Shown here piece by piece: positions 22,601 through 29,078 of a DNA stretch of 64,000 bases. The stretch spans positions 29,104,703 through 29,168,702 of the forward strand of contig CM055112.1 of assembly GCA_029204225.1 (NCBI GenBank). Direction: 5' to 3'. Source of the stretch: Diphasiastrum complanatum. Lineage: Eukaryota; Streptophyta; Lycopodiopsida; Lycopodiales; Lycopodiaceae. Positions within the stretch are counted from its first letter, which is position 1. Each line of letters opens with the position of its first letter. The position numbers and the translations under genes are program-made. Under the pieces are notes generated by a model. It did not search any database. It was not told the DNA's origin and saw only the letters and a list, made by a program, of their open reading frames with translations.

Positions 22601-24534
22601 ATGGGCGAGATTATGATGAGGGAGCACCCCAGCATTGTGTGGACACCCTGTGCTGCACATTGCATAGACTTGCTCATCCATGACCTATGTGCGCTTCCAT
22701 GGATCAGAGAGGTATAGTTTGTTCTATTTGCTATGCTTTCTTCCTTCGATGCTGCTAACCACGTCTCAACTACTGTCTAAACTTTTTTACTAAGTGTTTG
22801 TGTTGCAAGATCACTTCTACGGCCATGCGCCTGGTCACTTTTGTCACCAGGAAGAGGCGTGTGTTGGCCCTATTCCGCACCTTCTCCACCCTAAACTTGA
22901 AGAAGCCCGCACCCACACACTTTGCGTTTTACTTCTTGGTGCTAGAGCGATTGGTGGTGGTGAAGGATGCATTGCGGCGGATGGTTTCCAGCGTGGCCTT
23001 CTGGGACTTTACAGACCTCCCCCATTCGGCATTTTTTCCAGTCCACTGTGTACGGCGACGAGTTCTGGAGAGCTGCTGAGGAGATTAGCGGGATCCTACT
23101 ACCCATTTACAGAGCGCTGCGTCTGGTAGACCGTGTGGGGTGCACCCTCGGTCTCATTTACGAGTTCATGGAGCGCATCGGCAAGGGGATTCTGTTGTCA
23201 GCCTTGGATGAGCATAGGTATGACTCTTCAGTGTCTAGTTTGTTGTTTCTCACTCGAGTCTGATGCGTTTCTTTTATGCTATGGTTTAGTGATTGTTGTA
23301 ATTTGTCTGTTGCAGGAGGCGCGAGATCTCACGCATCTGGGGCTAAAGTTCAGAATGATTCAGCTAGGTTTTTGTTCAGCATGGTTTTAGTTCCGTTTGT
23401 TGTGAATCGTGATCAGAGAGAGATAGAGAGAGGGAGAATTAGAGAAAGGGAGATTCCTGCTATGTTCACTAGGAATGCCCCAATGTGTTCTCTTTTTTTT
23501 ATATGGGATGCAGCTTTAGCGTAAAGGGACCATCCTGCACCTGAAACAGTCGGCAAACTACACAATCATACTCCCCTCGATCAGAGCTTTCATCTGATAC
23601 CCATATTGCACAAAAAAATTTCAAAAAAAAAAAAAAATTTCGATTCTACACGATTCTGGGAAAATCCCGAATCGCGAATCGGGATTGCGATTCTGAATCG
23701 CGATTCGCGAATCGCGGTGCAACTATGATATATATATATATTCCAGAGATTCTAGAAATGTTCTTTTCCCAGAAACGCATTTATGTGCAACTATGTTTGA
23801 ACTTTGAAGGCATGGATGAACTTGAAGGTGCTTGCGTAAATTAGATTGTGTATGTGCATAAAATGCTTTATTAGGCCCATAGAGAGTTGTGAAAATGTTT
23901 TCCTGTAGCAGACAATGTTCAAGTTCCGGACATTTTATTTCAGCATTTTGTACGCTGCTTTTGAACTTCTTACATGCAACTAATAAGTATGTCATCAGAC
24001 AGCTAAATGTACTGTTACTGAATCGAACAAAAATCCTTTTGAAGCATTTTTGAAATGCTCTGTTAGGAAGATACAGCGAATAATTCCAAAATTATCTCAC
24101 TTTCCTGATCTCTTACCTTGTATTGTTTGAAAAAAAGGTGCAGGAAAGAACATTCCAAAGACATTTTTAGTTTTGGCTAGGAGGTCTTAGTTCTTTTTTG
24201 TGATTAGTGGTCTGTGAGTTTCACAGAGATATTTTCCTGCTTTTATTTATTGTTCTTGTGATGCCATGTGCAGAAAAGGGAAGACCAACACTGGATGAAG
24301 CACACATTAGGGTGAGTGAAAGAATGATTGTCAATAGATTTGAAGCTTGCCATATTATGACTTGCAGGTAATTGAAGGTTTGTTCTATAAATTTGTGTAT
24401 TTCACTAACGTAACACCCACTTTGTCTGAAGGTACTTTGAGGATGGCAAGGTTCGCTTGGATTATCGACCTGTTCACATGAATACACTTGATGATGAAAT
24501 TGAAACATTTCCTCCAAAAGCCCGTGTCTATTAA
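2710..24534 (+). CDS. SDH1: Succinate dehydrogenase flavoprotein subunit, mitochondrial (3' half, 9 exons)
   Basis: Catalytic flavoprotein of complex II, on the matrix face of the inner mitochondrial membrane; it oxidises succinate to fumarate and passes electrons to the iron-sulfur subunit. Nine exons (2710-2773, 3745-3888, 14337-14524, 14918-15092, 16043-16213, 16660-16729, 16875-16995, 24274-24311, 24432-24534) join into 1,074 nt, i.e. 357 codons and a stop, with matching phases and GT-AG at every junction. The joined protein follows the family throughout: FVQFHPTG (catalytic His region), [27 protein letters not shown], the [11 protein letters not shown] substrate/FAD-loop motif, [11 protein letters not shown] and the C-terminal FPPKARVY. 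Plant homologues are about 630 residues, so this is the C-terminal 56 percent. The N-terminal Rossmann part with the flavinylated His must lie upstream of the window. No frameshift or nonsense codon is present, so it reads as functional. Introns of 10.4 and 7.3 kb are packed with transposon remains. Confidence 0.95.
3745..3888 (+). CDS. SDH1: SDH1 exon ([16 protein letters not shown] block)
   Basis: Acceptor CTAG at 3741-3744 and donor GTATGT from 3889. It encodes the conserved [20 protein letters not shown] segment and the following [20 protein letters not shown]. It ends with one base of a Gly codon and is followed by the 10.4-kb intron. Confidence 0.94.
4040..4074. repeat. (TC)n microsatellite
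   Basis: About 17 CT dinucleotides near the start of the 10.4-kb intron. The stretch 3889-4730 is otherwise AT-rich, with a cluster of GAGTCC/CTGAGTCC words at 4495-4615. Confidence 0.9.
4734..4802. repeat. (CT)n(TA)n compound microsatellite
   Basis: Roughly ten CT units run directly into about 14 TA units with a single GTA interruption. Simple sequence in an intron. Confidence 0.92.
4840..5190. repeat. GT-rich low-complexity block with GCCGATGG words
   Basis: Imperfect GTGTGTAT-type sequence interspersed with GCCGATGG/GCCGATGGT words. The open frames across it are His/Thr- or Cys/Val-rich composition artefacts. The word GCCGATGGTGTGTGTGTG also occurs in the other large intron near 17329-17348, so it may travel with a mobile element. 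Confidence 0.7.
5246..6035 (+). repeat. Satellite-like tandem repeat, unit about 360-400 bp, two copies plus a third start
   Basis: Copy 1 starts near 5246, copy 2 near 5644 and a third start is near 6008. Each begins with a variant of GGACGCACGTTTCTCTGTG. Shared landmarks in order are TACTGAACCNTTTGGAGCCC, AAAGTAGTCCAT, GCAAATGGTCNTGTGGGTT and GGCTCGNCGGGCCTAGAAT. The copies differ at many positions, so the duplication is old. Open frames across the copies are unrelated to known proteins and are interrupted. Confidence 0.75.
6592..6800. repeat. (GT)n-rich microsatellite block
   Basis: Pure GT runs (for example 6593-6616) alternate with GTGCACTG words. Just after it, 6875-6985 holds short tandem AGAACTT and AGTTAGT words. 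Nothing coding. Confidence 0.85.
7000..7069. repeat. (GA)n microsatellite
   Basis: About 34 uninterrupted AG dinucleotides directly before the hAT fragment that starts near 7078. Confidence 0.95.
7078..7845 (+). pseudogene. hAT transposase N-terminal fragment
   Basis: The sequence opens with a frame starting [13 protein letters not shown], like the start of the hAT protein at 21276 ([12 protein letters not shown]), then decays through stops. From 7650 an open segment reads [20 protein letters not shown] and then [13 protein letters not shown], the conserved N-terminal element of DUF659-type hAT transposases (a FFYxxGIPFxVARSPxF pattern). There is no intact BED finger, no catalytic region and no confirmed TIR. 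It lies in the 10.4-kb intron, 1.4 kb from an opposite-strand hAT C-terminal-like piece. Inference: remnant of one or two old hAT insertions. The family is fairly secure; boundaries are not. Confidence 0.6.
7846..9050. other. Non-coding intron with palindromic TTCGAA-rich stretch
   Basis: No gene is supported. From about 8400 to 8515 TTCGAA/TTCGAACC words recur, including the perfect palindrome CGGTTCGAACCG. Such clusters are common as subterminal repeats of hAT elements. A 40-bp stretch at 8620-8656 (GGACTGTATTCTTGGACCAT) resembles 6499-6530, possibly decayed ends of a DNA transposon. Confidence 0.4.
9052..9087. repeat. (TC)n microsatellite
   Basis: About 17 CT dinucleotides in the intron. 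Confidence 0.9.
9240..9718 (-). pseudogene. hAT transposase C-terminal tail-like fragment
   Basis: On the minus strand, pieces in two frames give an acidic Asp/Ser segment ([20 protein letters not shown]), then a basic Gly/Arg/Pro stretch ([20 protein letters not shown]), then an acidic end ([17 protein letters not shown]). This acidic/basic arrangement is usual for the tails of plant hAT transposases. A stop and a frame change break it. A Copia LTR begins at 9719, so the hAT piece was probably cut by that insertion or its later truncation. Confidence 0.4.
9719..10098 (+). repeat. 5' LTR of the truncated Copia
   Basis: It begins TGTTGAAGAGTAATGC and ends AATCATCA, satisfying the TG...CA rule. 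It is followed at 10099 by TCGTATCAAAGCAGG, a slightly decayed initiator-tRNA-Met primer site (canonical TGGTATCAGAGC). Length is 380 bp. No second LTR is present. Confidence 0.7.
10580..11244 (+). pseudogene. Copia gag (UBN2-type) remnant
   Basis: The ATG at 10580 opens [27 protein letters not shown], typical of the N-terminal gag-polypeptide domain of Copia. A frame change near 10850 leads into the UBN2-like part ([20 protein letters not shown]) and the basic end [15 protein letters not shown] before a stop. No CCHC finger follows; the sequence jumps to the pre-integrase region, so the finger and protease are deleted. Confidence 0.8.
11290..12293 (+). pseudogene. Copia integrase remnant
   Basis: It starts at the end of the pre-integrase domain ([14 protein letters not shown]) and continues with the DDE core: HSDLRGPM with the first Asp, [22 protein letters not shown] with the second Asp, and [13 protein letters not shown] with the Glu. 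A frameshift near 11500 splits the core. The C-terminal part, with [11 protein letters not shown] and [16 protein letters not shown], is intact. The residues are conserved but the protein is broken. Confidence 0.85.
12366..13033 (+). pseudogene. Copia reverse transcriptase remnant, 3'-truncated
   Basis: Pieces in several frames give the RT start ([20 protein letters not shown]), [35 protein letters not shown], then [25 protein letters not shown] and finally VLYVDDL, the catalytic box. Between SIRF and [10 protein letters not shown], about 20-25 residues of a normal RT are missing. After YVDDLLQ the similarity ends. Broken by frameshift, deletion and truncation. Confidence 0.85.
13034..14336. 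other. Ordinary AT-rich intron sequence
   Basis: No gene or mobile element is recognised. This is probably original intron leading to the acceptor at 14335-14336. Open frames are short and Cys/Phe/Leu-rich, as expected from AT-rich intron DNA. Confidence 0.5.
14337..14524 (+). CDS. SDH1: SDH1 exon (HLNHLPPE block)
   Basis: Acceptor CCCAG at 14332-14336 and donor GTATTA at 14525. It encodes [20 protein letters not shown] and runs on to [17 protein letters not shown]. This is part of the capping domain and the substrate-side histidine region of the flavoprotein family. It ends in phase 0. Confidence 0.95.
14918..15092 (+). CDS. SDH1: SDH1 exon ([11 protein letters not shown] block)
   Basis: Acceptor ATAG at 14914-14917 and donor GTAATT from 15093. 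It contains [20 protein letters not shown], the most conserved FAD/substrate-binding stretch of the family, including the Arg of ANRLG. Confidence 0.95.
16043..16213 (+). CDS. SDH1: SDH1 exon (GEKQKPL to ESLEEG)
   Basis: Acceptor GCAG at 16039-16042 and donor GTTAGT from 16214. It encodes the helical segment starting [19 protein letters not shown] and ending [15 protein letters not shown], as in plant homologues. Confidence 0.94.
16660..16729 (+). CDS. SDH1: SDH1 exon (CKLIDDTW)
   Basis: Acceptor CTAG at 16656-16659 and donor GTAACT from 16730. It encodes [20 protein letters not shown] plus LIW, with the Trp codon split across the next 145-bp intron. Confidence 0.92.
16875..16995 (+). CDS. 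SDH1: SDH1 exon ([11 protein letters not shown])
   Basis: Acceptor CCAG at 16871-16874 and donor GTACAT from 16996. It encodes [20 protein letters not shown] and [11 protein letters not shown]. The final Pro is Thr in homologues I recall. The donor GTACAT is weaker than the others, and a 7.3-kb intron follows. Confidence 0.92.
17357..17425. repeat. (AG)n microsatellite
   Basis: About 33 uninterrupted AG units, preceded by GCCGATGGTGTGTGTGTGTG near 17331, in the 7.3-kb SDH1 intron. Confidence 0.95.
17564..17606. repeat. Perfect hairpin, 18-bp arms
   Basis: Arm 17564-17581 (TACTTTTGTTTTGGAGCA) is exactly complementary to arm 17589-17606, separated by the 7-nt loop GTATACA. A second copy of the CTCCAAAAGTAGTATAC word lies just upstream, at 17530-17565. 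The purpose is unknown; it may be a local inverted duplication or part of a short inverted-repeat element lying between the two (AG)n tracts. Confidence 0.8.
17801..17861. repeat. (GA)n microsatellite
   Basis: About 30 uninterrupted GA units, the second of a pair bounding the 17426-17800 segment. Confidence 0.95.
18320..18810 (+). repeat. Degenerate tandem repeat, period about 170-200 bp
   Basis: Phrases recur in order: CCNTGCCATGCTAATCCTTAC-like text near 18520 and 18712 (a weaker version near 18352), and GAGCATATCCATGCTTTCCA-like text near 18416, 18586 and 18752. The copies are well diverged. No coding potential is seen in 17862-19590 apart from short chance frames. Confidence 0.5.
19637..19690. 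repeat. (GA)n microsatellite
   Basis: About 27 GA units. The stretch 19691-20310 that follows holds GTAGGTGTGACAT direct words and otherwise no recognised feature. Confidence 0.95.
20311..20395. repeat. hAT left terminal and subterminal repeats
   Basis: The terminal CATAGTTG is followed by four overlapping GCGAATC/GATTCGC words, several palindromic. Subterminal arrays of this kind are the usual transposase-binding sites of hAT elements. Confidence 0.75.
21276..23343 (+). pseudogene. hAT transposase, BED finger plus DUF659, broken and C-truncated
   Basis: Gene model: exon 21276-22273 (donor GTAAGT), exon 22366-22711, exon 22810-23217 and an exon start at about 23317. The first exon opens [12 protein letters not shown] and has a BED-type finger (CLHCGG then RVRAHLLR), a long Ser/Gly/Ala-rich repeat region of SRAGHGTAAG-like units (21640-21800), then [19 protein letters not shown]. 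Exon 2 has [23 protein letters not shown] and [12 protein letters not shown], the DUF659 hallmarks with the catalytic Asp and C-x2-H context. Exon 3 ends with [17 protein letters not shown], and RREISRIWG follows. Defects: an in-frame TGA at 22412-22414 where homologues tend to have a basic residue, a frameshift near 23030, and no hATC dimerisation domain after RREISRI. It is therefore unlikely to be active. Confidence 0.82.
23638..23727. repeat. hAT right terminal and subterminal repeats
   Basis: Dense GAATCG/CGATTC words end in the terminal CAACTATG, the inverted counterpart of the left end. It directly abuts TA-repeat sequence. Confidence 0.75.
23728..23741. repeat. (AT)n tract containing hAT target-site copy
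   Basis: Short AT repeat immediately right of the hAT end, matching the (AT)n on the left at 20296-20310. Confidence 0.7.
24274..24311 (+). CDS. SDH1: SDH1 small exon ([13 protein letters not shown])
   Basis: Acceptor GCAG at 24270-24273 and donor GTGAGT at 24312. The 38-bp exon encodes [13 protein letters not shown], with the final Gly split. It is too short for ORF finding but matches the conserved KREDxxWMKHTLG phrase exactly in place and phase. Confidence 0.92.
24432..24534 (+). CDS. SDH1: SDH1 last exon and stop
   Basis: Acceptor GAAG at 24428-24431. It encodes [20 protein letters not shown] and then [13 protein letters not shown] with TAA at 24532-24534. This is the canonical C-terminus of the plant flavoprotein, with no extension. 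Confidence 0.94.
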
Positions 24535-24692
24535 TATACTAAATCATTCAATGATCGGCTGTTGAGCTCCAGCTATTTAGTAGCTTGCAGCTTGGTTTAT
24601 TATTGAACATATACGATGCTGTCTCTTGTACAGCTTGGTTGAGAGCATAAGCTTGGCTTAAGCTATAATGTGTAGGGATGCCCAAAAGTATG

Positions 24693-24698
24693 AATAAA
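24693..24698 (+). terminator. Candidate polyadenylation signal of SDH1
   Basis: AATAAA lies 159 bp past the TAA stop, a normal 3' UTR distance for a plant gene, in AT-rich sequence. The actual cleavage site cannot be placed. Confidence 0.55.
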
Positions 24699-24739
24699 GC
24701 CGTTTTTCAAGTCACATCAGTTCTCTGAATCAGTAAAGA

Positions 24740-26400
24740 GATCTTGGGATCTGAAGTGCCTCAAATTACAACTGCCAGTGCTATTTGAATGATTTTCAAA
24801 AAGCAGTTGTGAGTGTCTATTTATATTTCTCCCAAATGGCATATCACGTGACCAGGGGGAGCAGTTCAATATTGGAATGTTCGGCTGCATTGGTTCCCCT
24901 CTTTATTACTATATCTTTTCTATTTTGACTTATTATCAATTCTGATTGTGTCCAAGAATAGTAGGGCAAGTGATTTGACATTCCTCACATTCTCACAATA
25001 TCCTGTGCACGGAATATTCCAATAAAAAGGCTGTGTACATTGTTTTACCAAGTTAATTAAGTTACTATTTGTAGATACACCTAGTCCCTGGCTCATTACC
25101 ACAATTAGATGATACTCGACTTGTCATGAGTTTTAGCATGGTTGCTTATTCATATGCTTGCTAAGGCCGCATCTAGTATCATTTATTGCAGTTATTATCT
25201 AACGATGTCTGCTGTATGTGTTCATTTTTTGCTTTAGTTGGGCTGTGGGTTGACAAGACTTTATATCTGGGCAATCAGAAAGTTAAGTTTGTTTCGCACA
25301 GGCCTGGACCAGCTATGCAATCTTTGGTACACAAGTTTACAATTGAATCAAGAATGGAACAACTATCAATGTGCTCATATACATCCATTATCATTAGGCA
25401 TTTTTTGTTTCTGGTATAGATTGAACATGGGCCTTATGGTCAGATTATATGCTTCTGCAAATTATTCACAGGAGTTTCTCAATTGGATACAAAAATTGCA
25501 ATTGGAAATTTGAACTGATCAAATTATATATACAAATTTTGTGTTGCAGGGGAAGCTTTGGCATTGGTGGAATTGATGAAAATTATTACCAATGTATCTG
25601 GATTAACTGCACATGAAACATGTCTACATCAATATTTAGTTAGCTAATGAATGAGACTGGTATTGTAAATTAGGATGTGGCTGCATGAATATCCATGGCA
25701 GTTCAGAGAGTTTTTTGAGGTCACTGAAGCATTTGCTCAGTTTGGGCTCAACTGAACAGTAAAGAAAAAGCATCTACTTGATTTGAAAATTGATGGCCTT
25801 CCATTTAATCCAATTTTCTTTCCCAAAGAAGCATGACAAACACTTTCTGTTATTAACAATTTCTTCTATGCACAGTTTAGCTTTACAACTGCAGCTGAAG
25901 CATGGTCCTAGAACAAGCTTGTGGTGTAAATCATTAACTGGAATTCAAAAGTAGGCTTGTGCAGTAGGGGAAATGAATATGATTAGTTGATGATTTAGGC
26001 CTAGACATATTGTTATCTAAATATTCTGTCTCCTTGAATACTGTACTTATGTGAGTAGAAGAAGTCATTCCAGCAAGCTAGTAAGTTTTATAATGTATTG
26101 GTAGTTGTTATAACGGCATTTGATTGCTTGCTTAAGGCCTTAACTACAGAAAGAGAGTTAATTGTCACTTGGCATATAAACTTCTATGCTTCGTGTATTA
26201 CAATCTTCTTGCTTGACCTGTAAGGCCATACAGGAATTTGCAACTTACTGGCTAAGATTCAAAACCAAAAGGAGATGCCCCAACGGAATCTGGTGAAGTT
26301 TAGTGCTTGAGCTTTAGTTCATTCATTGCTTTTGAGTTGTGAGTCATTTTGATTATGCAATTTTGTAGATAGGCATTTGCAGTGAAGTTTGGGTGCTTTT
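24740..26400. other. Downstream AT-rich sequence, nothing recognised
   Basis: After the SDH1 3' UTR I see no motif, transposon boundary or RNA gene. The frames at 25186-25513 are short and contain no known domain. It may include an extended or alternative 3' UTR. Confidence 0.45.
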
Positions 26401-26410
26401 CTTGCTACCA

Positions 26411-27480
26411 TTAAGTAAATGGATTTACGACATGTGCAAAGAGAGGTAAACCGATTTGTGCATGTGCACCACTTTGCAACAAAGAACGAATCAACCTGTA
26501 GTTTTCCAATGCTTCTTCCTTAGTTGTGGCAGCCCTCCAATTTTTGAATAATACTTTGTGTTGAGCCTGTTGTTCCTTTGGAACATATGCATTGGTGTGT
26601 CTCACAAGACTTTGTTCCCAATGGAATAGACATGACCTCTCACGACCACTCATGACATTGTCTGTGCCCCCATTATACACTATACACCCAACGGGGTTGG
26701 CTCAGTTGGTTGGCTTGGCATCCAAAGTTTCTTTGGTCCCAGGTTCGAGCCTCCCCTTGGAAACCAAGAAGCATTATACACTATACGGACTGTCCTCTAG
26801 TTTGTCTGGGCCTCATCTGCCATGAATCCACAAAAGTCAGCATTGTCGTGACCAGAACGCTCCATGACTGTGTTGAGTACACTGAACCAAATAAAGAGTA
26901 CGTTCATAAGTTTTTCTTCAAATCGAAAAAAGTTTTATCCACCATTGTTGGAAAAGAAAAAAAGGTACCTTGGATTGTAGACATGGCATGCCATTGTTGA
27001 CCATCCAAGTACTCTTCTGGTATGATCAAATTGAATCCAAGCATACTTGAGATCTCCACTGCTTGTTCGTCGCATTTGATTAACTAGATCCACTCCTGAA
27101 GCAAGTCCCTTCACTGACATTTTGAAAACAAAGCATCGGTCTTCCAAAGAACCTTGGCAACACTTATCTCATTATTCTTAAAGGACTTCAGATAGTGCCC
27201 CAGTGCATGATCTCTTGAAAATTCTCCAGTAGAAGGTTTATGCCCTCCTCGACGAATTGCGCAATCATCAAGGAAAATTGTTTCCTGAAATGATAAAAAA
27301 CAAAGTAAGCTCCAATATATAATCTGACATAACGAATCTACTAGTACGTGATAAGATACAAAAACTTACGCATTTGGCTTTGTCTTCCTTGATTATTGTC
27401 TCTCCATCAATATTATGTCCACCTTTCGATGTCAATATTGTTGGTGAATAGACAGTTGGTTGTGGAAAACCAAGTTGACT
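26411..27480 (-). pseudogene. MULE-type transposase-like pseudogene, split by a SINE
   Basis: On the minus strand successive pieces read ETIFLDDCAIRRGGHKPSTG (27290-27230), KGLASGVDLVNQMRRTSSGD and RRVLGWSTMACHVYN (27110-26980), GHDNADFCGFMADEAQTN, one TAG where Trp is expected, RTVRIVYN, then after a SINE NGGTDNVMSGRERSCLFHWE and QSLVRHTNAYVPKEQQ. I recognise this as the plant protein family with an FMADSAQANWNAVRIVY ... FHWTQSLDRHTK pattern, which I associate with MULE-like transposases; the exact family was not verified. It has frameshifts and a nonsense codon and is interrupted at 26686-26771. No terminal inverted repeats were identified. Confidence 0.55.
26686..26771 (+). mobile_element. 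Minimal tRNA-derived SINE (86 bp)
   Basis: It is flanked by a perfect 15-bp target-site duplication CATTATACACTATAC (26671-26685 and 26772-26786). The body has an A-box-like TGGCTCAGTTGG and a B box GGTTCGAGCC, and 26693-26756 can fold like a tRNA: GGGG ends pair with CCCC, a CCAAA/TTTGG anticodon-type stem is present, and there is a T-arm. Only about 15 nt follow the tRNA-like part, with no long body. It interrupts the minus-strand transposase pseudogene exactly at a Val-Tyr-Asn codon run, and removing it plus one duplicate rejoins the frame. Related sequence lies at 62530-62707 and around 37800-37850. Confidence 0.85.
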
Positions 27481-27501
27481 TTAAAATCTAAGAAACTCCT
27501 C

Positions 27502-28199
27502 CTAAGAAGGTAGATCATCTTCTTTGTTGTGCATTTCCTCCACAGCCATTTTCAAGCAATCTTTTTTTGAATAAAACTTATTATTATGTACATCGTCAAC
27601 ACCAGGGAGAAGATCATCAACATCAAAATCGATTATATCCAAAAATTCATCAGGCTCTTTGTTCAAAATGCAAAGAGTCTCAGCTTCAGTGAAGTCAAAA
27701 AGATCCGATATATCCAATATTGTCAAAAAAAAATTATTATCTATATTATAAGTAGACAAAGTGATCAAAGATTTATCAGAAGGAGAAAGGGTAGTGGGTG
27801 TTCTAGGGCCTATAAATGATGCCCTATTTTGAGCAGGATCAAAATCAAAACAATCGTCTAAATTAACGCTCATATCAGTAAAAAAAGTATCTATATCTAC
27901 AATCTTTGACTTTTCAGACTTTGTACCACTAGAAGAAGCAGCTTCAAAAGTGGAAGGGACAGTCTCCGAATCGTCATAAATATTTAACAAAAGAAAAAAA
28001 AAACAAAAGCAGACTGAAAATCAACAAATCTACATTTTTTATTATGAATTGGGCACTCATCTATAGACTTGAAATCATTATGTAACTTGGTAGACATTCT
28101 GTCAAGCTTAGCTTTATAGATATGCTTGTCGAGTGTCACCAGGTCTTGATAATGAATCATGTCCTTATTCTGACATCTGAATAACGGAGTACTGAGCAT
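27502..28199 (-). pseudogene. Unassigned acidic ORF remnant
   Basis: Two minus-strand frames (28199-27984 and 27990-27502) abut. The first contains ECPIHNKKCRFVDF, a Cys-poor finger-like phrase. The second is a 162-residue acidic, Asp/Ser-rich frame with repeated DIDTFF, FDFDPA and IIDFDVDDLL segments. I do not recognise the family. Minus-strand order with the frames at 29079-31066 suggests one decayed retroelement or pararetrovirus-like insertion, but no diagnostic domain is visible, so the function stays open. Confidence 0.3.
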
Positions 28200-28512
28200 G
28201 GACTTAAATCTGAGATATATCTCAGAAAATGCCTCTTCAAATGTATCATCATAGCATAAATAAATTTTCTATCATAATATTATTAATTTTCGTTCTATAT
28301 AAACAGTGTTGTGTACAACAAAAGGACGCTTTTAGTTGTGCATGGTTCGTCCTGTACAATACAAAGCTATTTTTTTGAGTGATATAATTTACAAGTGGAT
28401 GTAGGTATTCAAAAGGTAATATTCTATTCATTTGTAGTTCCTTTCATTCTGATTCATATTTTTTTACTATCATTGTTTGTAATTTGCTAATTCTCGTGTT
28501 TTGTGATGACAG

Positions 28513-28791
28513 TTCACTCTTGAGCCGTATAGTCTTGATGATGTATATAGATATCGGCAAGAGTTGATCAGAACCTATGCCCAGTATGGTGGTGTAAGCG
28601 TTGCACCTCGGATCGAGGGCCCTCAAAAGGAAGCCGCTCCTGTCTTGACAGCCTTTCAGGTTGCTCAGGATGCAGATCTTATTTTATATGATAAAAAAGA
28701 AATAAAAGTCCTTCCTAATACAGAGGAAGACAATATTATAGTAGAGATTCCTCTCGTCTTAGAAGGCATCGAGGCCCTTCCCAAAACATAG
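28513..28791 (+). CDS. Unknown exon-like ORF (FTLEPYSLDDVYRYRQELIR)
   Basis: After a pyrimidine-rich stretch and the acceptor-like GATGACAG (ending 28512), an open frame runs 92 codons to TAG: it begins FTLEPYSLDDVYRYRQELIR, then TYAQYGGVSVAPRIEG, and ends EIPLVLEGIEALPKT. The Tyr/Arg-rich start and Pro/Glu-rich middle look like real coding sequence, but I do not recognise the family, and no partner exons or donor were found. It could be a gene-fragment capture, an exon of an unrecognised gene, or part of a decayed retroelement. Confidence 0.3.
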   Translation, partial: FTLEPYSLDDVYRYRQELIRTYAQYGGVSVAPRIEGPQKEAAPVLTAFQVAQDADLILYDKKEIKVLPNTEEDNIIVEIPLVLEGIEALPKT

Positions 28792-29078
28792 GAGGGCGAG
28801 ATTATAGAAGGAATTGTTCCCTTATCATTCCTTATACTGATAAAGAAAATATAGAAAAATTGACTGAACAGAGATCTATTTGTAAATAGAGATACATAAA
28901 AAAAAAAAGATACATTCATTTTACATGTAAACAACCCGTTTATGAGTTTTTTTTTATTGATATCAATATAGATTCTTACAATCAAGTTGTGTCCATAGTG
29001 TAATGCTGGAATACAATTTTCTATATTGATAAAAAGACATGATGATTGGCATGTATAACGGAAGCACATGGAAGACAT

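Larger units (their letters stand above)
20311..23727 (+). mobile_element. hAT-family DNA transposon in SDH1 intron
   Basis: The element is bounded by terminal inverted repeats starting CATAGTTGTAGCG on the left and ending as the complement of CATAGTTGCACCG on the right. It is flanked by an identical 8-bp ATATATAT on each side (20303-20310 and 23728-23735), the size expected for hAT. Because both flanks are TA microsatellite, the duplication is only weak evidence. Both ends carry clustered subterminal words of GCGAATCGCGATTCG type, which are self-complementary. Length is 3,417 bp. It encodes a BED-finger and DUF659-type transposase that is broken and lacks the C-terminal dimerisation region, so the copy is probably non-autonomous. 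It sits in sense orientation in the 7.3-kb intron. Confidence 0.85.

Noticed and set aside
26693-26756. Functional tRNA gene
   Set aside because: Boxes A and B and a near-cloverleaf are present, but acceptor-stem mismatches and perfect flanking duplications mark it as a retroposed SINE-like copy.
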